From the NCBI RefSeq assembly GCF_900636915.1, contig NZ_LR134327.1, positions 1,984,001 to 2,048,000 on the forward strand: a DNA stretch of 64,000 bases, in the 5' to 3' direction. The translations under genes and the position numbers were made by a program. This document shows, in pieces, positions 7,352 through 16,602 of this stretch. The notes under the pieces were generated by a model that was not told where the DNA came from, did not search any database, and worked only from the letters and a program-made list of their open reading frames with translations. Each line of letters begins with the position of its first letter. The stretch's first letter is position 1. This stretch comes from Aggregatibacter aphrophilus ATCC 33389. Lineage in GTDB: Bacteria; Pseudomonadota; Gammaproteobacteria; Enterobacterales; Pasteurellaceae.

Positions 7352-8001
7352 TGCTCACACCGTTCGTTGTAGCCAATGGTTTTCGGTGAGGCAACAACAG
7401 GTTGTAACGCAGCGGGATACATTTTACCGAGTAGGGAAATCACGCCGTAGCTGATAATGCTATCCAACACAAATACAGGCAGATGAGACAGCAACAACAA
7501 GGCGATTAAATCCTGATAATGTTTGCCACCATCCAACGACAAGACAAGAGAGGCTAACGCCCCCGCGCCGCCTACGCCAATTACGCCGGCACCCACACCG
7601 GTGAACAGTTTCGCCATGAGCCCCATGTCAGGCTGCAAATAACTGCGTAATAAGTAATGCGCCGCCACTGCAGGCAACGCCATCACACACAAGTTTACGC
7701 CCAATACGGTAAAGCCACCGAAGGAAAAAAACAGCACCTGTAACAACAAGGCAATTAGAAAGGCCGGGAATACCGCCCAACCAAGAAACAACCCTGCCAT
7801 GCCATTTAAAATCAAATGAACGCTACCGATGCCTACGGGCACATGGATAGTACTCGCGACAAAAAAAGACGCAGCAAACAATGCGGTCAAAGGCAAACGT
7901 TCGCTATCCAAACGGCGCAATCCAACAGTGACACCAATCACAGCTAAAGCAACGCCTGCCAATAACACCGGTGTATGCAATACACCTTCCGATAAATGCA
8001 T
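7348..8001 (-). CDS. nikM: Nickel ECF-type transporter substrate-specific subunit NikM
   Basis: NikM/CbiM binds the metal through its extreme N-terminus, in which His2 must follow the initiator Met. Start ATG 8001 gives MHLSEGVLH, exactly that motif, so the longer upstream frame is rejected. The 217-residue product is highly hydrophobic and contains HVPVGIGSVHLILNGMAG (about 53-70), a conserved CbiM/NikM histidine segment. The start overlaps the stop of nikL (TAATG). Confidence 0.92.
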   Translation of the reverse strand: MHLSEGVLHTPVLLAGVALAVIGVTVGLRRLDSERLPLTALFAASFFVASTIHVPVGIGSVHLILNGMAGLFLGWAVFPAFLIALLLQVLFFSFGGFTVLGVNLCVMALPAVAAHYLLRSYLQPDMGLMAKLFTGVGAGVIGVGGAGALASLVLSLDGGKHYQDLIALLLLSHLPVFVLDSIISYGVISLLGKMYPAALQPVVASPKTIGYNERCEQ

Positions 8002-8507
8002 TATTGATGTCCTTTTCTTAATTTGCGGGCTTTTAACCAAGCGACAATACCCGCAATGCCCACAATGTAACCGATGCCCCCTAAAATATCGTGCAGATAA
8101 ATTTTATCGCGCAACTGTGCAATATCGCCACGCAGTAACAGCAGACTTTCATCGCTCGTTTGAGTTGCCGTGCTTGGCTTCGCGGTGATGCGATCCGCCA
8201 CCACCGTTGCACGATGACCTTCTTCCCCTTCTACCACCACTTTTAAAGCGATATTCGGTTCTACTTTTAACGGAAGGTAAAAATAACCGTTATTGTCGGT
8301 TTTCCCCGTCAACAACGGCTGATTTTCCCCATGGCGCACCACTTCCACATAGGTTTCGGCGGCGGGGGTCATATCGGAATAGTAGGATTTCCCTGTTACG
8401 GCCTGCCCATCATACTGGGCAAACACATAAAGTGCGTGCGCCAAGGCATGAGGGGCAGACAATAACAAGGGGAAAAGTGCAGTCAGAATACGCAACGTTT
8501 TTTTCAT
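8001..8507 (-). CDS. nikL: NikL, periplasmic/membrane accessory protein of nickel importer
   Basis: The 168-residue protein has a signal sequence ending ALAHALYV, an immunoglobulin-like domain similar to the carboxypeptidase regulatory type (TGKTDNNGYFYLPL), and a C-terminal membrane segment (about residues 141-158) with a basic tail. In nik/cbiKLMQO operons of Pasteurellaceae, NikL is an accessory subunit that together with NikK replaces NikN. Position between nikK and nikM supports the call; its exact mechanism is not established. Confidence 0.8.
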   Translation of the reverse strand: MKKTLRILTALFPLLLSAPHALAHALYVFAQYDGQAVTGKSYYSDMTPAAETYVEVVRHGENQPLLTGKTDNNGYFYLPLKVEPNIALKVVVEGEEGHRATVVADRITAKPSTATQTSDESLLLLRGDIAQLRDKIYLHDILGGIGYIVGIAGIVAWLKARKLRKGHQ

Positions 8508-8513
8508 TGTCGC

Positions 8514-9209
8514 CTACTGAGCATCAAAGGTCAGCATATATTCTACAGAGCGGCGATCGTAATCCGGATTGGTTTTCACCTTTTCTTCAAATTCCGCCCA
8601 AACTTTGTTGTAACCTGCCTGCGGAGTAAATTCAGCAATACCTTTGTCGTCAGTTAAGTTAAACGGCGCGTCTTCACCCAATCCCACTTTAATATCTTTC
8701 ACCGGCTTGCCGTTGTGCAATACTAAAATCGGCAACGGTTTTCCGGCTTTTGGTTGCGCTTGTGGCACCAGTTCATATTCCATGCCATGTGTTTTCGTTG
8801 CTTGCTCGTCCCAGTGTAATACGGCTTTACCGAATTTCACCGGATTCACAGAAGATACTGCGGTTGGTTCTTGTTGTTTAGTTTTTTCTACATATTTGCC
8901 GCTTGGCAATTTTGACCAAACGCCGTTATCAAAACGGATAAACACTTGTGATGCTTTATCGGCATTGAGATAGGCTTCACCTTCTTTAAATTGATATGTT
9001 GCGTTAGAAACGTTACCTTGATTATCTAGCAACTTAACGGCTTTCAATTTGTATTCGGGGTAAGTTTCGGTCTGTTCATGACCGAATTTCACGACATATT
9101 GCCCAGCAGAATTAGCCTCTTTGACAGGTTCTAGCCACACGTTGTGGGCATTGGCAATAGATGCAGCAAAAAGTGCGGTACAAATTACACTTGTTTTTAG
9201 AAATTTCAT
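8514..9209 (-). CDS. nikK: NikK, DUF4198 periplasmic nickel-uptake accessory protein
   Basis: The 231-residue protein has a signal peptide (cleavage predicted after IANA) that would leave a mature N-terminus beginning HNVWLEP, with His near the new N-terminus, typical of DUF4198/NikK metal-handling proteins. The C-terminal half contains an Ig-like domain (VLHNGKPVKDIKVGLG). It is the first gene of nikKLMQO with GGAGAG upstream. NikK is thought to help pass nickel to NikM in the periplasm; that role is from family knowledge. The name CbiK is used in Actinobacillus. Confidence 0.82.
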   Translation of the reverse strand: MKFLKTSVICTALFAASIANAHNVWLEPVKEANSAGQYVVKFGHEQTETYPEYKLKAVKLLDNQGNVSNATYQFKEGEAYLNADKASQVFIRFDNGVWSKLPSGKYVEKTKQQEPTAVSSVNPVKFGKAVLHWDEQATKTHGMEYELVPQAQPKAGKPLPILVLHNGKPVKDIKVGLGEDAPFNLTDDKGIAEFTPQAGYNKVWAEFEEKVKTNPDYDRRSVEYMLTFDAQ

Positions 9210-9242
9210 TTGATCTCTCCTTTTATCGTTGAATTTTGTCCA

Positions 9243-9273
9243 ATGATAAAATCTGAAGCGACTTTAGAGTCAA
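9243..9273 (-). promoter_or_regulatory. MerR-type promoter of nikKLMQO (candidate NimR operator)
   Basis: On the minus strand -35 TTGACT (9268-9273) and -10 TATCAT (9243-9248) are separated by 19 bases, two more than optimal. The spacer holds an imperfect dyad CTAAAG-TCG-CTTCAG (9253-9267). A 19-bp spacer with a dyad between the boxes is the hallmark of MerR-family activation. In H. influenzae the nickel-sensing MerR-family regulator NimR controls nikKLMQO, so this is the probable NimR site; no nimR gene is present in this window. Confidence 0.65.
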
Positions 9274-9317
9274 GTGTTTTTTAAAGAAATATACGAAAAA
9301 TGAGGAAGATAGATGAA

Positions 9318-9356
9318 GAAGAAAATAGATTCCGCGTGCGCTAATACTGCACGCGG
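9318..9356 (-). terminator. Rho-independent terminator after mtnN
   Basis: Perfect 8-bp stem CCGCGTGC / GCACGCGG (9332-9339 and 9349-9356) with a 9-base loop, followed on the minus strand by a T-rich run. It ends the mtnN transcript ahead of the nikK promoter. Confidence 0.75.
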
Positions 9357-9369
9357 AGAGAGAAAATAT

Positions 9370-10062
9370 TTAATTCAATTTCGCCAACATGGCAACAACC
9401 ATGGCGGAGGATTGTTTGGCAGCGAGCGGAAGAAATTCTTCAAAAGACATATTGGCTTTGTCGTCACCCGCATCGGAAATGGCGCGCACGACCACGAAAG
9501 GCACGTTAAAAGCGTGGCAAACTTGCGCGATTGCAGCCGCCTCCATTTCCACAGCAATAACATTCGGGAAATCCCGTTTGATTTGTGCTAAACGTTCACC
9601 GCCTTGAATAAAGCTATCGCCGGAACAAATTAAACCGCGTTTTACATGCCGCCCTAACTGTTGGGCTGTTTGTTCCGCCAATTCGACCAATGCTGCATCG
9701 GAAACAAAAGTGACAGGGCATGCAGGAAGTTGTCCTTTGGCATAACCGAAAGCAGTAACATCAGCATCGTGATATTGCGTTTCAGTGGAAACAATGACAT
9801 CTCCGACACTTAATCCTTCAGCCACGCCACCGGCAGAACCGGTATTAATTACAATATCTGGTTTGGTTAATTGCAATAAGGCTGTCGTCCCCATGGCAGC
9901 GGCAACTTTGCCGATACCGGATTGCAACAAGGCGACTTGTTTACCTTGAATATTGCCTTCATATATAGTGCATGCCGCCAATTTTGTGACATTTTTATCG
10001 GTCATTAAACCCACTAAAATATCCACTTCCTGCGCCATGGCGCCCACAATACCGATTTTCAT
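9370..10062 (-). CDS. mtnN: 5'-methylthioadenosine/S-adenosylhomocysteine nucleosidase
   Basis: MtnN (Pfs) hydrolyses MTA and SAH to adenine and the thioribose or ribosyl-homocysteine, recycling SAM by-products and feeding the AI-2 pathway. The 230-residue length, N-terminus [13 protein letters not shown] with the catalytic Glu12, the NTGSAGG loop, and [11 protein letters not shown] and RAISDAGD with the catalytic Asp are all intact. It lies 12 bp after the upstream DsbA-like gene on the same strand, so probable co-transcription, and ends in a clear terminator. Confidence 0.95.
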   Translation of the reverse strand: MKIGIVGAMAQEVDILVGLMTDKNVTKLAACTIYEGNIQGKQVALLQSGIGKVAAAMGTTALLQLTKPDIVINTGSAGGVAEGLSVGDVIVSTETQYHDADVTAFGYAKGQLPACPVTFVSDAALVELAEQTAQQLGRHVKRGLICSGDSFIQGGERLAQIKRDFPNVIAVEMEAAAIAQVCHAFNVPFVVVRAISDAGDDKANMSFEEFLPLAAKQSSAMVVAMLAKLN

Positions 10063-10074
10063 TTGTTTCCTTAA

Positions 10075-10749
10075 CTACTCTTTTTTATTGATTAAATAAT
10101 CCAACACCGCAAGGGCATAATCATCGTTATACAAGGTGCTGGCGGTCAATACATATTTGCCGTTAATCACCACATAAGGGAAAGTAAACACACCATAATC
10201 TTCCGTTAAATGAATAGCATAATCTACGTCACGTTTTACTTTTTCGGAATGATAGGTCCGTAAGAATTTACTGCGCTCAACACCTTGATTTTCCAACCAA
10301 GGCAGTAAATTATCCATTTGTGACAATCGAATATAATTAGTTTTTTCCGATGTTTCGAACATCAAAGCGGATGAAACATTTTCAGCATCTAAATGTTGTA
10401 GGGTATAAAATACATTCGCTGAAAAGCGGGCTTTGGCAGTAGCGACGGGATGTTCTACCAGCGCGACTTTATCGCGATTAATTTGCTCATAGAGATCTAA
10501 CACATCTTGTGCAGAAGAACATACACGGCAGTCATAATCAAAGAAAAACTCAATGAGAATTTTGTGATCACTACGCGGTGGAAATGAAACAGGCTCCACA
10601 TAAGAAAAATAGTCTTTGCCGTCTTCAAATTGAATGGTTTCGTCGTCCAATAATTGTCTCGGGGAATCGGTAGAAAATGCCTCTTCATGTTGCGCGAAGG
10701 CAACATGACCAATACATAACAATATGATGAATGACCCGACCCGTAACAT
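10075..10749 (-). CDS. DsbA-like periplasmic thiol-disulfide oxidoreductase with CRVC active site
   Basis: The 224-residue protein has a signal peptide (MLRVGSFIILLCIGHVAFA, cleavage before QHEE) and a thioredoxin-like domain with FFFDYDCRVCSS at about residues 68-79: a CxxC active site, but CRVC instead of the usual DsbA CPHC. The FPYVVING segment supplies the expected cis-proline. The helical insertion between them fits the DsbA fold. It is 8 bp downstream of recJ and in the same run as dsbC, so it may take part in envelope disulfide formation. The unusual dipeptide predicts altered redox behaviour; the partner is unknown. Confidence 0.7.
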   Translation of the reverse strand: MLRVGSFIILLCIGHVAFAQHEEAFSTDSPRQLLDDETIQFEDGKDYFSYVEPVSFPPRSDHKILIEFFFDYDCRVCSSAQDVLDLYEQINRDKVALVEHPVATAKARFSANVFYTLQHLDAENVSSALMFETSEKTNYIRLSQMDNLLPWLENQGVERSKFLRTYHSEKVKRDVDYAIHLTEDYGVFTFPYVVINGKYVLTASTLYNDDYALAVLDYLINKKE

Positions 10750-10757
10750 GGTTTGTG

Positions 10758-12479
10758 CTAATTTCCTAAAGGCTCAATATAATCCACTAGTAACTGGACA
10801 CCTCGATTGCCACGAAACTCATTGATATCTAATTTATACACCAGTTTCGCGTTTTTTATTGATAAATCAGGATAATACCGCGTATCTACATTAAAGGTGA
10901 TAGCATCTAATAATGGTCCGCCCAGTTTGGGCTCCACCATCATTTTTAAGTGTTTTTCACCTACTAACCGTTGTTGCAAAATCTTAAACTCACCGTCAAA
11001 CATCGGTTCAGGAAACGCCTGTCCCCAAGGACCGCCCTGCTGTAAAGTCTCCGCCGTAGCGAGATTTAACAAATCCGTACTTAATTCACCGTCCGTCCAA
11101 ATCGTACCTTGTAGCTGATCTTGCGCCAACAACTCGCTAACAGTTTGATTAAAAATACGTTGAAAATCCGCCAAATAGGGTTCAGGAATACTTAAACCTG
11201 CTGCCATGGCATGACCACCAAATTTTAAAATTAAATCAGGATATTGCGAATAGACTCGTTCCAGCGCATCACGAATATGCAAGCCTGGAATAGAGCGTGC
11301 AGAACCTTTTAAAATGCCATCCTGCTCCTGTGCAAAGGCAATCGCTGGGCGGTGAAATTGGTCTTTAATACGCGATGCCACAATGCCCAATACACCTTGA
11401 TGCCAATCCGCCTGATACAGCACTATGGAATGTGGCAATTGGTTTTCAAGTGCGGTGAGATTTTGGCATATTTTTAAAGCTTCCAGCTTCATGCCCTGCT
11501 CGATTTCTTTGCGCGCTTGATTTAAGCCGTCTAATTCTAACGCCAAGGCACGGGCGTTTTCCATGTTTTCCGCCAGCAATAGTTCAACGCCTACGGACAT
11601 ATTATCCAAACGTCCCGCCGCATTTAATCGCGGTGCAATAGAAAAACCCAAATCCGATGCGGAAAATCCCGTTAAATCCCGTTTTGCCACTTCTGCCAAA
11701 GCTCGAATACCAAAACGGCAACGCTGCGCTTTAATACGCGCCAAGCCCTGATACACCAGAATGCGATTGTTTTGATCCAACGGCACTACATCAGACACCG
11801 TACCTAACGCCACCAAATCCAGCAGTTCGGTGAAATTCGGCTGATTTTTGGCGTCAAACATGCTCAATTCACGAAATTTCGCCCGCAAAGCAAGCATAAG
11901 ATAAAACGCCACGCCCACACCGGCGAGACTTTTCGACGGAAAACCGCAATGGGCAAGATTCGGATTGATGATGGCATCGGCACTCGGCAAGCTTTCCGGC
12001 GGCAAATGATGGTCGGTAACGATAACATTCACACCCTGTTCTTTTAGAAACGCCACGCCCTCATGAGAAGATACACCATTATCCACCGTGATAAGCAGTT
12101 CAACATCCAGCGCCAATGCCTCTTGCGCCACTGCAACACTTAAACCGTAACCTTGCTCGAAGCGATTCGGTACCAAATAAGCGACGTTGACAAAACCAAG
12201 CTGACGCAACGCCAACACTGCCAATGCTGTGCTTGTCGCTCCGTCCGCATCGAAATCGCCGACGATAACGATTTTTTGCTGTTTTTCGTAGGCTTCCAGC
12301 AAAAGCGCCACAGCATCATCCAAACCGGACATCAGATTCGGGTTGTGAATGGCGGCTAAAGTGCGGTCTAATTGACAAGCGTTTTTAATGTGCCGCGAAC
12401 GATAGAGACGATCCAAGAGCGGATCGTCACAGAGTTTATTACCTGCCGGCACTTCACGGCGTAAGATTTGTTTTTGCAC
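10758..12479 (-). CDS. recJ: Single-stranded-DNA-specific 5'-3' exonuclease RecJ
   Basis: RecJ degrades single-stranded DNA 5' to 3' in RecF-pathway recombination and mismatch repair. The 573-residue product contains the DHH-family motifs GDFDADGATST (about 74-84), VTVDNGVSSH-like TVDNG, TDHH, and the C-terminal DHHA1 glycine motif KFGGHAMAAGLS. The start is GTG 12479: the in-frame dsbC stop lies upstream and no ATG gives the conserved N-terminus. It begins 12 bp after dsbC, matching the dsbC-recJ order of H. influenzae. Confidence 0.95.
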   Translation of the reverse strand: MQKQILRREVPAGNKLCDDPLLDRLYRSRHIKNACQLDRTLAAIHNPNLMSGLDDAVALLLEAYEKQQKIVIVGDFDADGATSTALAVLALRQLGFVNVAYLVPNRFEQGYGLSVAVAQEALALDVELLITVDNGVSSHEGVAFLKEQGVNVIVTDHHLPPESLPSADAIINPNLAHCGFPSKSLAGVGVAFYLMLALRAKFRELSMFDAKNQPNFTELLDLVALGTVSDVVPLDQNNRILVYQGLARIKAQRCRFGIRALAEVAKRDLTGFSASDLGFSIAPRLNAAGRLDNMSVGVELLLAENMENARALALELDGLNQARKEIEQGMKLEALKICQNLTALENQLPHSIVLYQADWHQGVLGIVASRIKDQFHRPAIAFAQEQDGILKGSARSIPGLHIRDALERVYSQYPDLILKFGGHAMAAGLSIPEPYLADFQRIFNQTVSELLAQDQLQGTIWTDGELSTDLLNLATAETLQQGGPWGQAFPEPMFDGEFKILQQRLVGEKHLKMMVEPKLGGPLLDAITFNVDTRYYPDLSIKNAKLVYKLDINEFRGNRGVQLLVDYIEPLGN

Positions 12480-12491
12480 AGCTGATCTGTA

Positions 12492-13175
12492 TTATCCTTC
12501 TAATGCCGCAAGTAAATCAGCAGGTTTTAGATAACCACCAATAACTTCGCCTTCACTGGTAATGATAGTCGGCGTTCCGTTTACACCAAATTGAGCGCCA
12601 AGCAAATAATGTTTTCTCACCACATTCGGGGTCTTCAATTCTTTTGGAAGATAGCCTTTTTCCGCTTCGTTTAAAGCGAATGTCGGGTCTTTTGCGGTAA
12701 AAATCGCTTCCATTTGCCCTGCCGTTTGACTCTCCATACCTGCACGCGGGAACGCCAAATAACGTACGGTAATGCCTAAGTCGTTATATTCTTTCACTTG
12801 TTGATGTAACAAATGGCAGTAGTGGCAGGTAATATCCATGAACACGGTGACGACATGTTTTTCATTTTTTGCCGGATATACAATCATTTCGTTTTTCAGC
12901 GCATTTAATTTATCCAGCAACACTTTATTAGTGACGTTGCTAATGCCTTTATCGGTTAATTTGTAGATTTTTCCTTGTAATAAATATTCGCCGTCTTCAC
13001 TTGCGTAAAAAATGCCTTGGTCGCTTACGACAGTTTTCAAGCCTTTAATCGGTGAAGTTTGAATATCAATATCTTTCACACCTAGCTTTTCCAATTTACT
13101 TTTCAGTGCAGCATCATTTGCCGTTACACTCATAGATATAGCCAAAAGAGAAAGCGTAGTAATAATTTTTTTCAT
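12492..13175 (-). CDS. dsbC: Thiol:disulfide interchange protein DsbC
   Basis: Periplasmic disulfide isomerase. The 227-residue product has a signal peptide (MKKIITTLSLLAISMSVTAN), an N-terminal dimerisation domain, the thioredoxin domain with FMDITCHYCHLLH (CHYC, versus CGYC in E. coli), and the cis-proline loop GTPTI. It heads a run dsbC-recJ-dsbA-like-mtnN on the minus strand and is transcribed divergently from prfB. Confidence 0.92.
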   Translation of the reverse strand: MKKIITTLSLLAISMSVTANDAALKSKLEKLGVKDIDIQTSPIKGLKTVVSDQGIFYASEDGEYLLQGKIYKLTDKGISNVTNKVLLDKLNALKNEMIVYPAKNEKHVVTVFMDITCHYCHLLHQQVKEYNDLGITVRYLAFPRAGMESQTAGQMEAIFTAKDPTFALNEAEKGYLPKELKTPNVVRKHYLLGAQFGVNGTPTIITSEGEVIGGYLKPADLLAALEG

Positions 13176-13342
13176 TTCTGTTGTTCCTAAATAAGTGAAA
13201 TTGAGCGTAAATTATAAAAGTAATTGACGCGTTATGCAAAATTCACAGAATTTCACAGTTGGAGTTTCGTTCACTCTACCCAATTCCCGCAAAATCCCTT
13301 ATAATCCCGCACTTAATTTACCTTTTTACGACATTCATTATC

Positions 13343-14441
13343 ATGCTTGAAATTAATCCTATCAAAAATAAAATCACCGATTTAACCGACCGCACTTCTG
13401 TGCTTCGGGGGTATCTTTGACTTCGACGCTAAAACGGAGCGTTTAGAAGAAGTTAACGCCGAGTTAGAACAGCCTGATGTATGGAATGACGCAGACAAGG
13501 CGCAGGCACTCGGCAAAGAGCGCGTTTCTTTAGAACAGGTAGTTAACACCATTAAAAATTTAGAGCAAGGCTTGGAAGATGTAGACGGTTTGTTGGAACT
13601 TGCCGTGGAAGCGGAAGACGAAGCCACCTTCAACGAAGCCGTTGCCGAATTAGACGAACTGGAACAACAACTCGCCAAACTGGAATTCCGCCGTATGTTC
13701 AGCGGCGAACACGATGCCTGCGATTGTTATGTAGATTTGCAAGCAGGCTCCGGCGGTACCGAAGCGCAAGACTGGACAGAAATGTTACTTCGTATGTATT
13801 TGCGTTGGGCAGAAAGCAAAGGATTCAAAACCGAATTAATGGAAGTCTCCGATGGCGATGTGGCCGGTGTTAAATCTGCTACCATTCGTGTTAGCGGCGA
13901 ATACGCATTCGGCTGGCTACGCACGGAAACCGGCATTCACCGTTTGGTGCGCAAAAGCCCGTTTGACTCCAATAACCGTCGCCATACCTCATTCAGCGCA
14001 GCTTTCGTCTATCCTGAAATTGACGACGATATTGATATCGAAATCAATCCTGCCGATTTGCGTATTGACGTTTATCGCGCCTCCGGTGCGGGCGGTCAGC
14101 ACGTGAACAAAACCGAAAGTGCGGTGCGAATCACCCACATGCCAAGCGGTATCGTGGTGCAATGTCAGAACGACCGCTCCCAACACAAGAACAAAGATCA
14201 GGCAATGAAACAACTTAAAGCGAAGTTGTACGAATTGGAATTGCAAAAGAAAAATGCCGACAAACAAGCCATGGAAGACAATAAATCCGACATCGGCTGG
14301 GGCAGCCAAATTCGTTCTTATGTGTTGGATGATTCCCGTATTAAAGATTTGCGCACCGGCGTAGAAAATCGCAATACGCAAGCAGTGTTAGACGGCGACT
14401 TGGATCGGTTTATTGAAGCCAGTCTCAAAGCCGGATTGTAA
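13343..14441 (+). CDS. prfB: Peptide chain release factor 2 (programmed +1 frameshift)
   Basis: RF2 ends translation at UGA and UAA. The gene is read as 13343-13417 joined to 13419-14441 (365 residues): 25 codons from ATG 13343 run into an in-frame TGA at 13418-13420, and the protein continues in the +1 frame with GAC TTC GAC. The downstream part has the UGA/UAA-recognition tripeptide SPF (in [11 protein letters not shown]) and the catalytic GGQ (SGAGGQHVN). It is followed by lysS 55 bp downstream, the usual pairing. It is intact, not a pseudogene; a simple caller would miss its first 76 codons. Confidence 0.95.
13406..13421 (+). promoter_or_regulatory. prfB +1 frameshift (RF2 autoregulation) site
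   Basis: The SD-like CGGGGG (13406-13411) lies three bases before the slippery CTT-TGA-C (13415-13421), as in E. coli prfB. When RF2 is scarce the ribosome pauses at UGA and shifts forward, making more RF2. Confidence 0.95.
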
Positions 14442-14496
14442 AAGTGCGGTCGTTTTTAAAAACGTTTTTTAAAATTGAAAATTAAAGGTAAATAAA

Positions 14497-16005
14497 ATGT
14501 CAGAACAAGAAGTAAAAGAGTTAGATCTCAACGGTGAAATGTTAGTACGCCGTGAAAAACTCGCGGCCTTGCGCGCCAAAGGCAATGCCTTCCCGAACCG
14601 ATTCCGTCGCGATTCGCTTGCACAGGATTTGCACGATAAATATGATGCCGAAGAGGGCGAAGCATTAAAAGAAAAACACATTGAAGTTACCGTTGCCGGA
14701 CGTATCATGACTCGTCGCGCCATGGGTAAAGCCACCTTTATCACCATTCAAGATATGAGCGGCAAAATTCAGCTTTATGTGGCGCGCGATAACTTGCCTG
14801 AAGGCGTGTATAAAGATGATGTAGGTCACTGGGATTTGGGTGACATTGTCGGTATTAAAGGTTCGCTATTCAAAACCAAAACCGACGAACTCACCGTGAA
14901 AGCCACCAAAGTTCAGTTATTAACCAAAGCCCTTCGCCCGCTGCCGGACAAATTCCACGGTTTAACCGACCAAGAAGTGCGTTATCGTCAACGTTATTTG
15001 GATTTAATTTCTAACGAAGAATCCCGCCGCACTTTCATCATTCGTTCTAAAGTCGTCGCCGGCATTCGTGAATATTTCCTTTCCAAAGGCTTCATGGAAG
15101 TGGAAACCCCAATGTTGCAAGTGATTCCGGGTGGTGCAGCGGCTCGTCCGTTTGTCACACATCACAATGCCTTAGACGTGGATATGTATTTGCGTATCGC
15201 ACCGGAACTTTACTTAAAACGTTTAGTGGTAGGCGGCTTTGAACGCGTATTCGAATTGAACCGCAATTTCCGCAACGAAGGCGTTTCCGTACGTCACAAT
15301 CCCGAATTCACCATGCTGGAATACTACCAAGCCTACGCCGATTACCATGATTTAATGGACAACACCGAAGAATTATTGCGCAAATTGGCGATTGATATTT
15401 TAGGCACCACCATCGTGAAATATGGCGACTTAGAATTTGATTTCGGCAAACCGTTCGAACGTATCACCTTACACAACGCCATCATCAAATACGGCGCCGA
15501 AAAAGGCATTGTGAAAGAAGATTTATACGATTTCGACCGCGCCAAAGCCACCGCAGAACGTTTAGGCATTGAGGTGCAAAAATCCTGGGGTTTAGGCAGC
15601 ATTGTGAACGCCATCTTTGAAGAAGTGGCAGAACATCACTTAATTCAGCCGACTTTTTTAATGGCTCACCCTGCTGAAATTTCACCGCTCGCCCGTCGTA
15701 ACGATGAAAACCCGGAAGTGACAGATCGCTTTGAACTCTTCATCGGCGGACGTGAAATCGGTAACGGTTTCTCCGAATTAAACGATGCCGAAGATCAAAA
15801 TGAACGTTTTGACGCCCAAGTAGCTGCCAAAGAAGCCGGTGATGACGAAGCGATGTTTAAAGACGAAGATTTCGTTGTGGCCCTTGAACACGGTCTTCCA
15901 CCAACGGCCGGCGAAGGCTTGGGTATCGACCGCTTAGCCATGCTTTATGCCAATGCCCCATCCATCCGTGATGTGATTTTGTTCCCGGCTATGCGTCAGA
16001 AATAA
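14497..16005 (+). CDS. lysS: Lysyl-tRNA synthetase, class II
   Basis: Charges tRNA-Lys. The 502-residue length is usual. It has the N-terminal OB-fold anticodon domain ([16 protein letters not shown], about 67-82) and the class II catalytic core: motif 2 [20 protein letters not shown] and motif 3 [10 protein letters not shown] near the C-terminus. Start ATG 14497 follows AGGTAAATAAA. It is transcribed after prfB and ends in a strong terminator at 16022. Confidence 0.97.
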   Translation: MSEQEVKELDLNGEMLVRREKLAALRAKGNAFPNRFRRDSLAQDLHDKYDAEEGEALKEKHIEVTVAGRIMTRRAMGKATFITIQDMSGKIQLYVARDNLPEGVYKDDVGHWDLGDIVGIKGSLFKTKTDELTVKATKVQLLTKALRPLPDKFHGLTDQEVRYRQRYLDLISNEESRRTFIIRSKVVAGIREYFLSKGFMEVETPMLQVIPGGAAARPFVTHHNALDVDMYLRIAPELYLKRLVVGGFERVFELNRNFRNEGVSVRHNPEFTMLEYYQAYADYHDLMDNTEELLRKLAIDILGTTIVKYGDLEFDFGKPFERITLHNAIIKYGAEKGIVKEDLYDFDRAKATAERLGIEVQKSWGLGSIVNAIFEEVAEHHLIQPTFLMAHPAEISPLARRNDENPEVTDRFELFIGGREIGNGFSELNDAEDQNERFDAQVAAKEAGDDEAMFKDEDFVVALEHGLPPTAGEGLGIDRLAMLYANAPSIRDVILFPAMRQK

Positions 16006-16021
16006 TCCGAATAAAATCCAA

Positions 16022-16050
16022 AAGGAAGTCGATCGACTTCCTTTTTTTCT
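16022..16050 (+). terminator. Rho-independent terminator after lysS
   Basis: Perfect palindrome AAGGAAGTCGA-TCGACTTCCTT (16022-16043) followed by a T-run. Confidence 0.9.
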
Positions 16051-16289
16051 CCCTCTATCGAACGATCACTGACAAGTAGGCGCTTAAAAATAATACATTA
16101 GGCTCTTAATCCATTGGTCGAACCTCACTGCCGAAGAGACTATTCAGAAAAACGTCCCCAAAAAGCACCGCACTTTTTTCAAGTGCGGTCACAAAATCCA
16201 TTGAATTTCGAACGCTGGCTTTACTAACGGCCCCAAAGGGGCGAACAAGTCACCTCTGTGATTTGTAAGTAATTTTTTCCAATGTTTTT
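16051..16289. other. Intergenic region with inverted uptake-sequence hairpin
   Basis: No gene is visible in the gap between converging lysS and cbpM. It contains a perfect 9-bp hairpin made of two inverted uptake sequences (16167-16175 and 16181-16189, loop TTTTC), likely a terminator for the cbpAM transcript from the right or a back-up for lysS. The remainder is unstructured. Confidence 0.6.
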
Positions 16290-16583
16290 TTAACGCTCAT
16301 CCAGTAATGAAATCGGGCGAGTTTGTTTACGAAGTTCTTCTACTTCGTCTAACAGACGCATAATGAGGCTTAAAGCGGGGATGCTGGCATCAAAGTCATG
16401 GCTTAAGCGGTGAGCGCGGCGCACACGAGCCATTTGGAAACCGCTGAAAACCGCCTGCTCGGGCCGCCCATCCACAGAAATCACGCCTTCTTCTATCAAT
16501 TCCAGTAGCCACTGGCGATCAGCAGAGCACACTTTCAACATTTCATTAAAGCTCAATTTAATATCAATATCTTGATTCATCAT
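16290..16583 (-). CDS. cbpM: Chaperone modulator CbpM
   Basis: CbpM binds the J-domain of CbpA and blocks its co-chaperone and DNA-binding activities. The 97-residue product has a MerR-like helix-turn-helix-type core (LELIEEGVISVDG) and the conserved RVRRAHRLSHDFD segment of the family. It lies 19 bp after cbpA on the same strand, the standard cbpA-cbpM operon. Either of the first two adjacent ATG codons could start it. Confidence 0.88.
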   Translation of the reverse strand: MMNQDIDIKLSFNEMLKVCSADRQWLLELIEEGVISVDGRPEQAVFSGFQMARVRRAHRLSHDFDASIPALSLIMRLLDEVEELRKQTRPISLLDER

Positions 16584-16602
16584 TTCAATTCCTTATTCTG
16601 TC

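Noticed and set aside
13343..13420. prfB as a frameshifted pseudogene
   Set aside because: The interruption is the standard programmed RF2 frameshift site.
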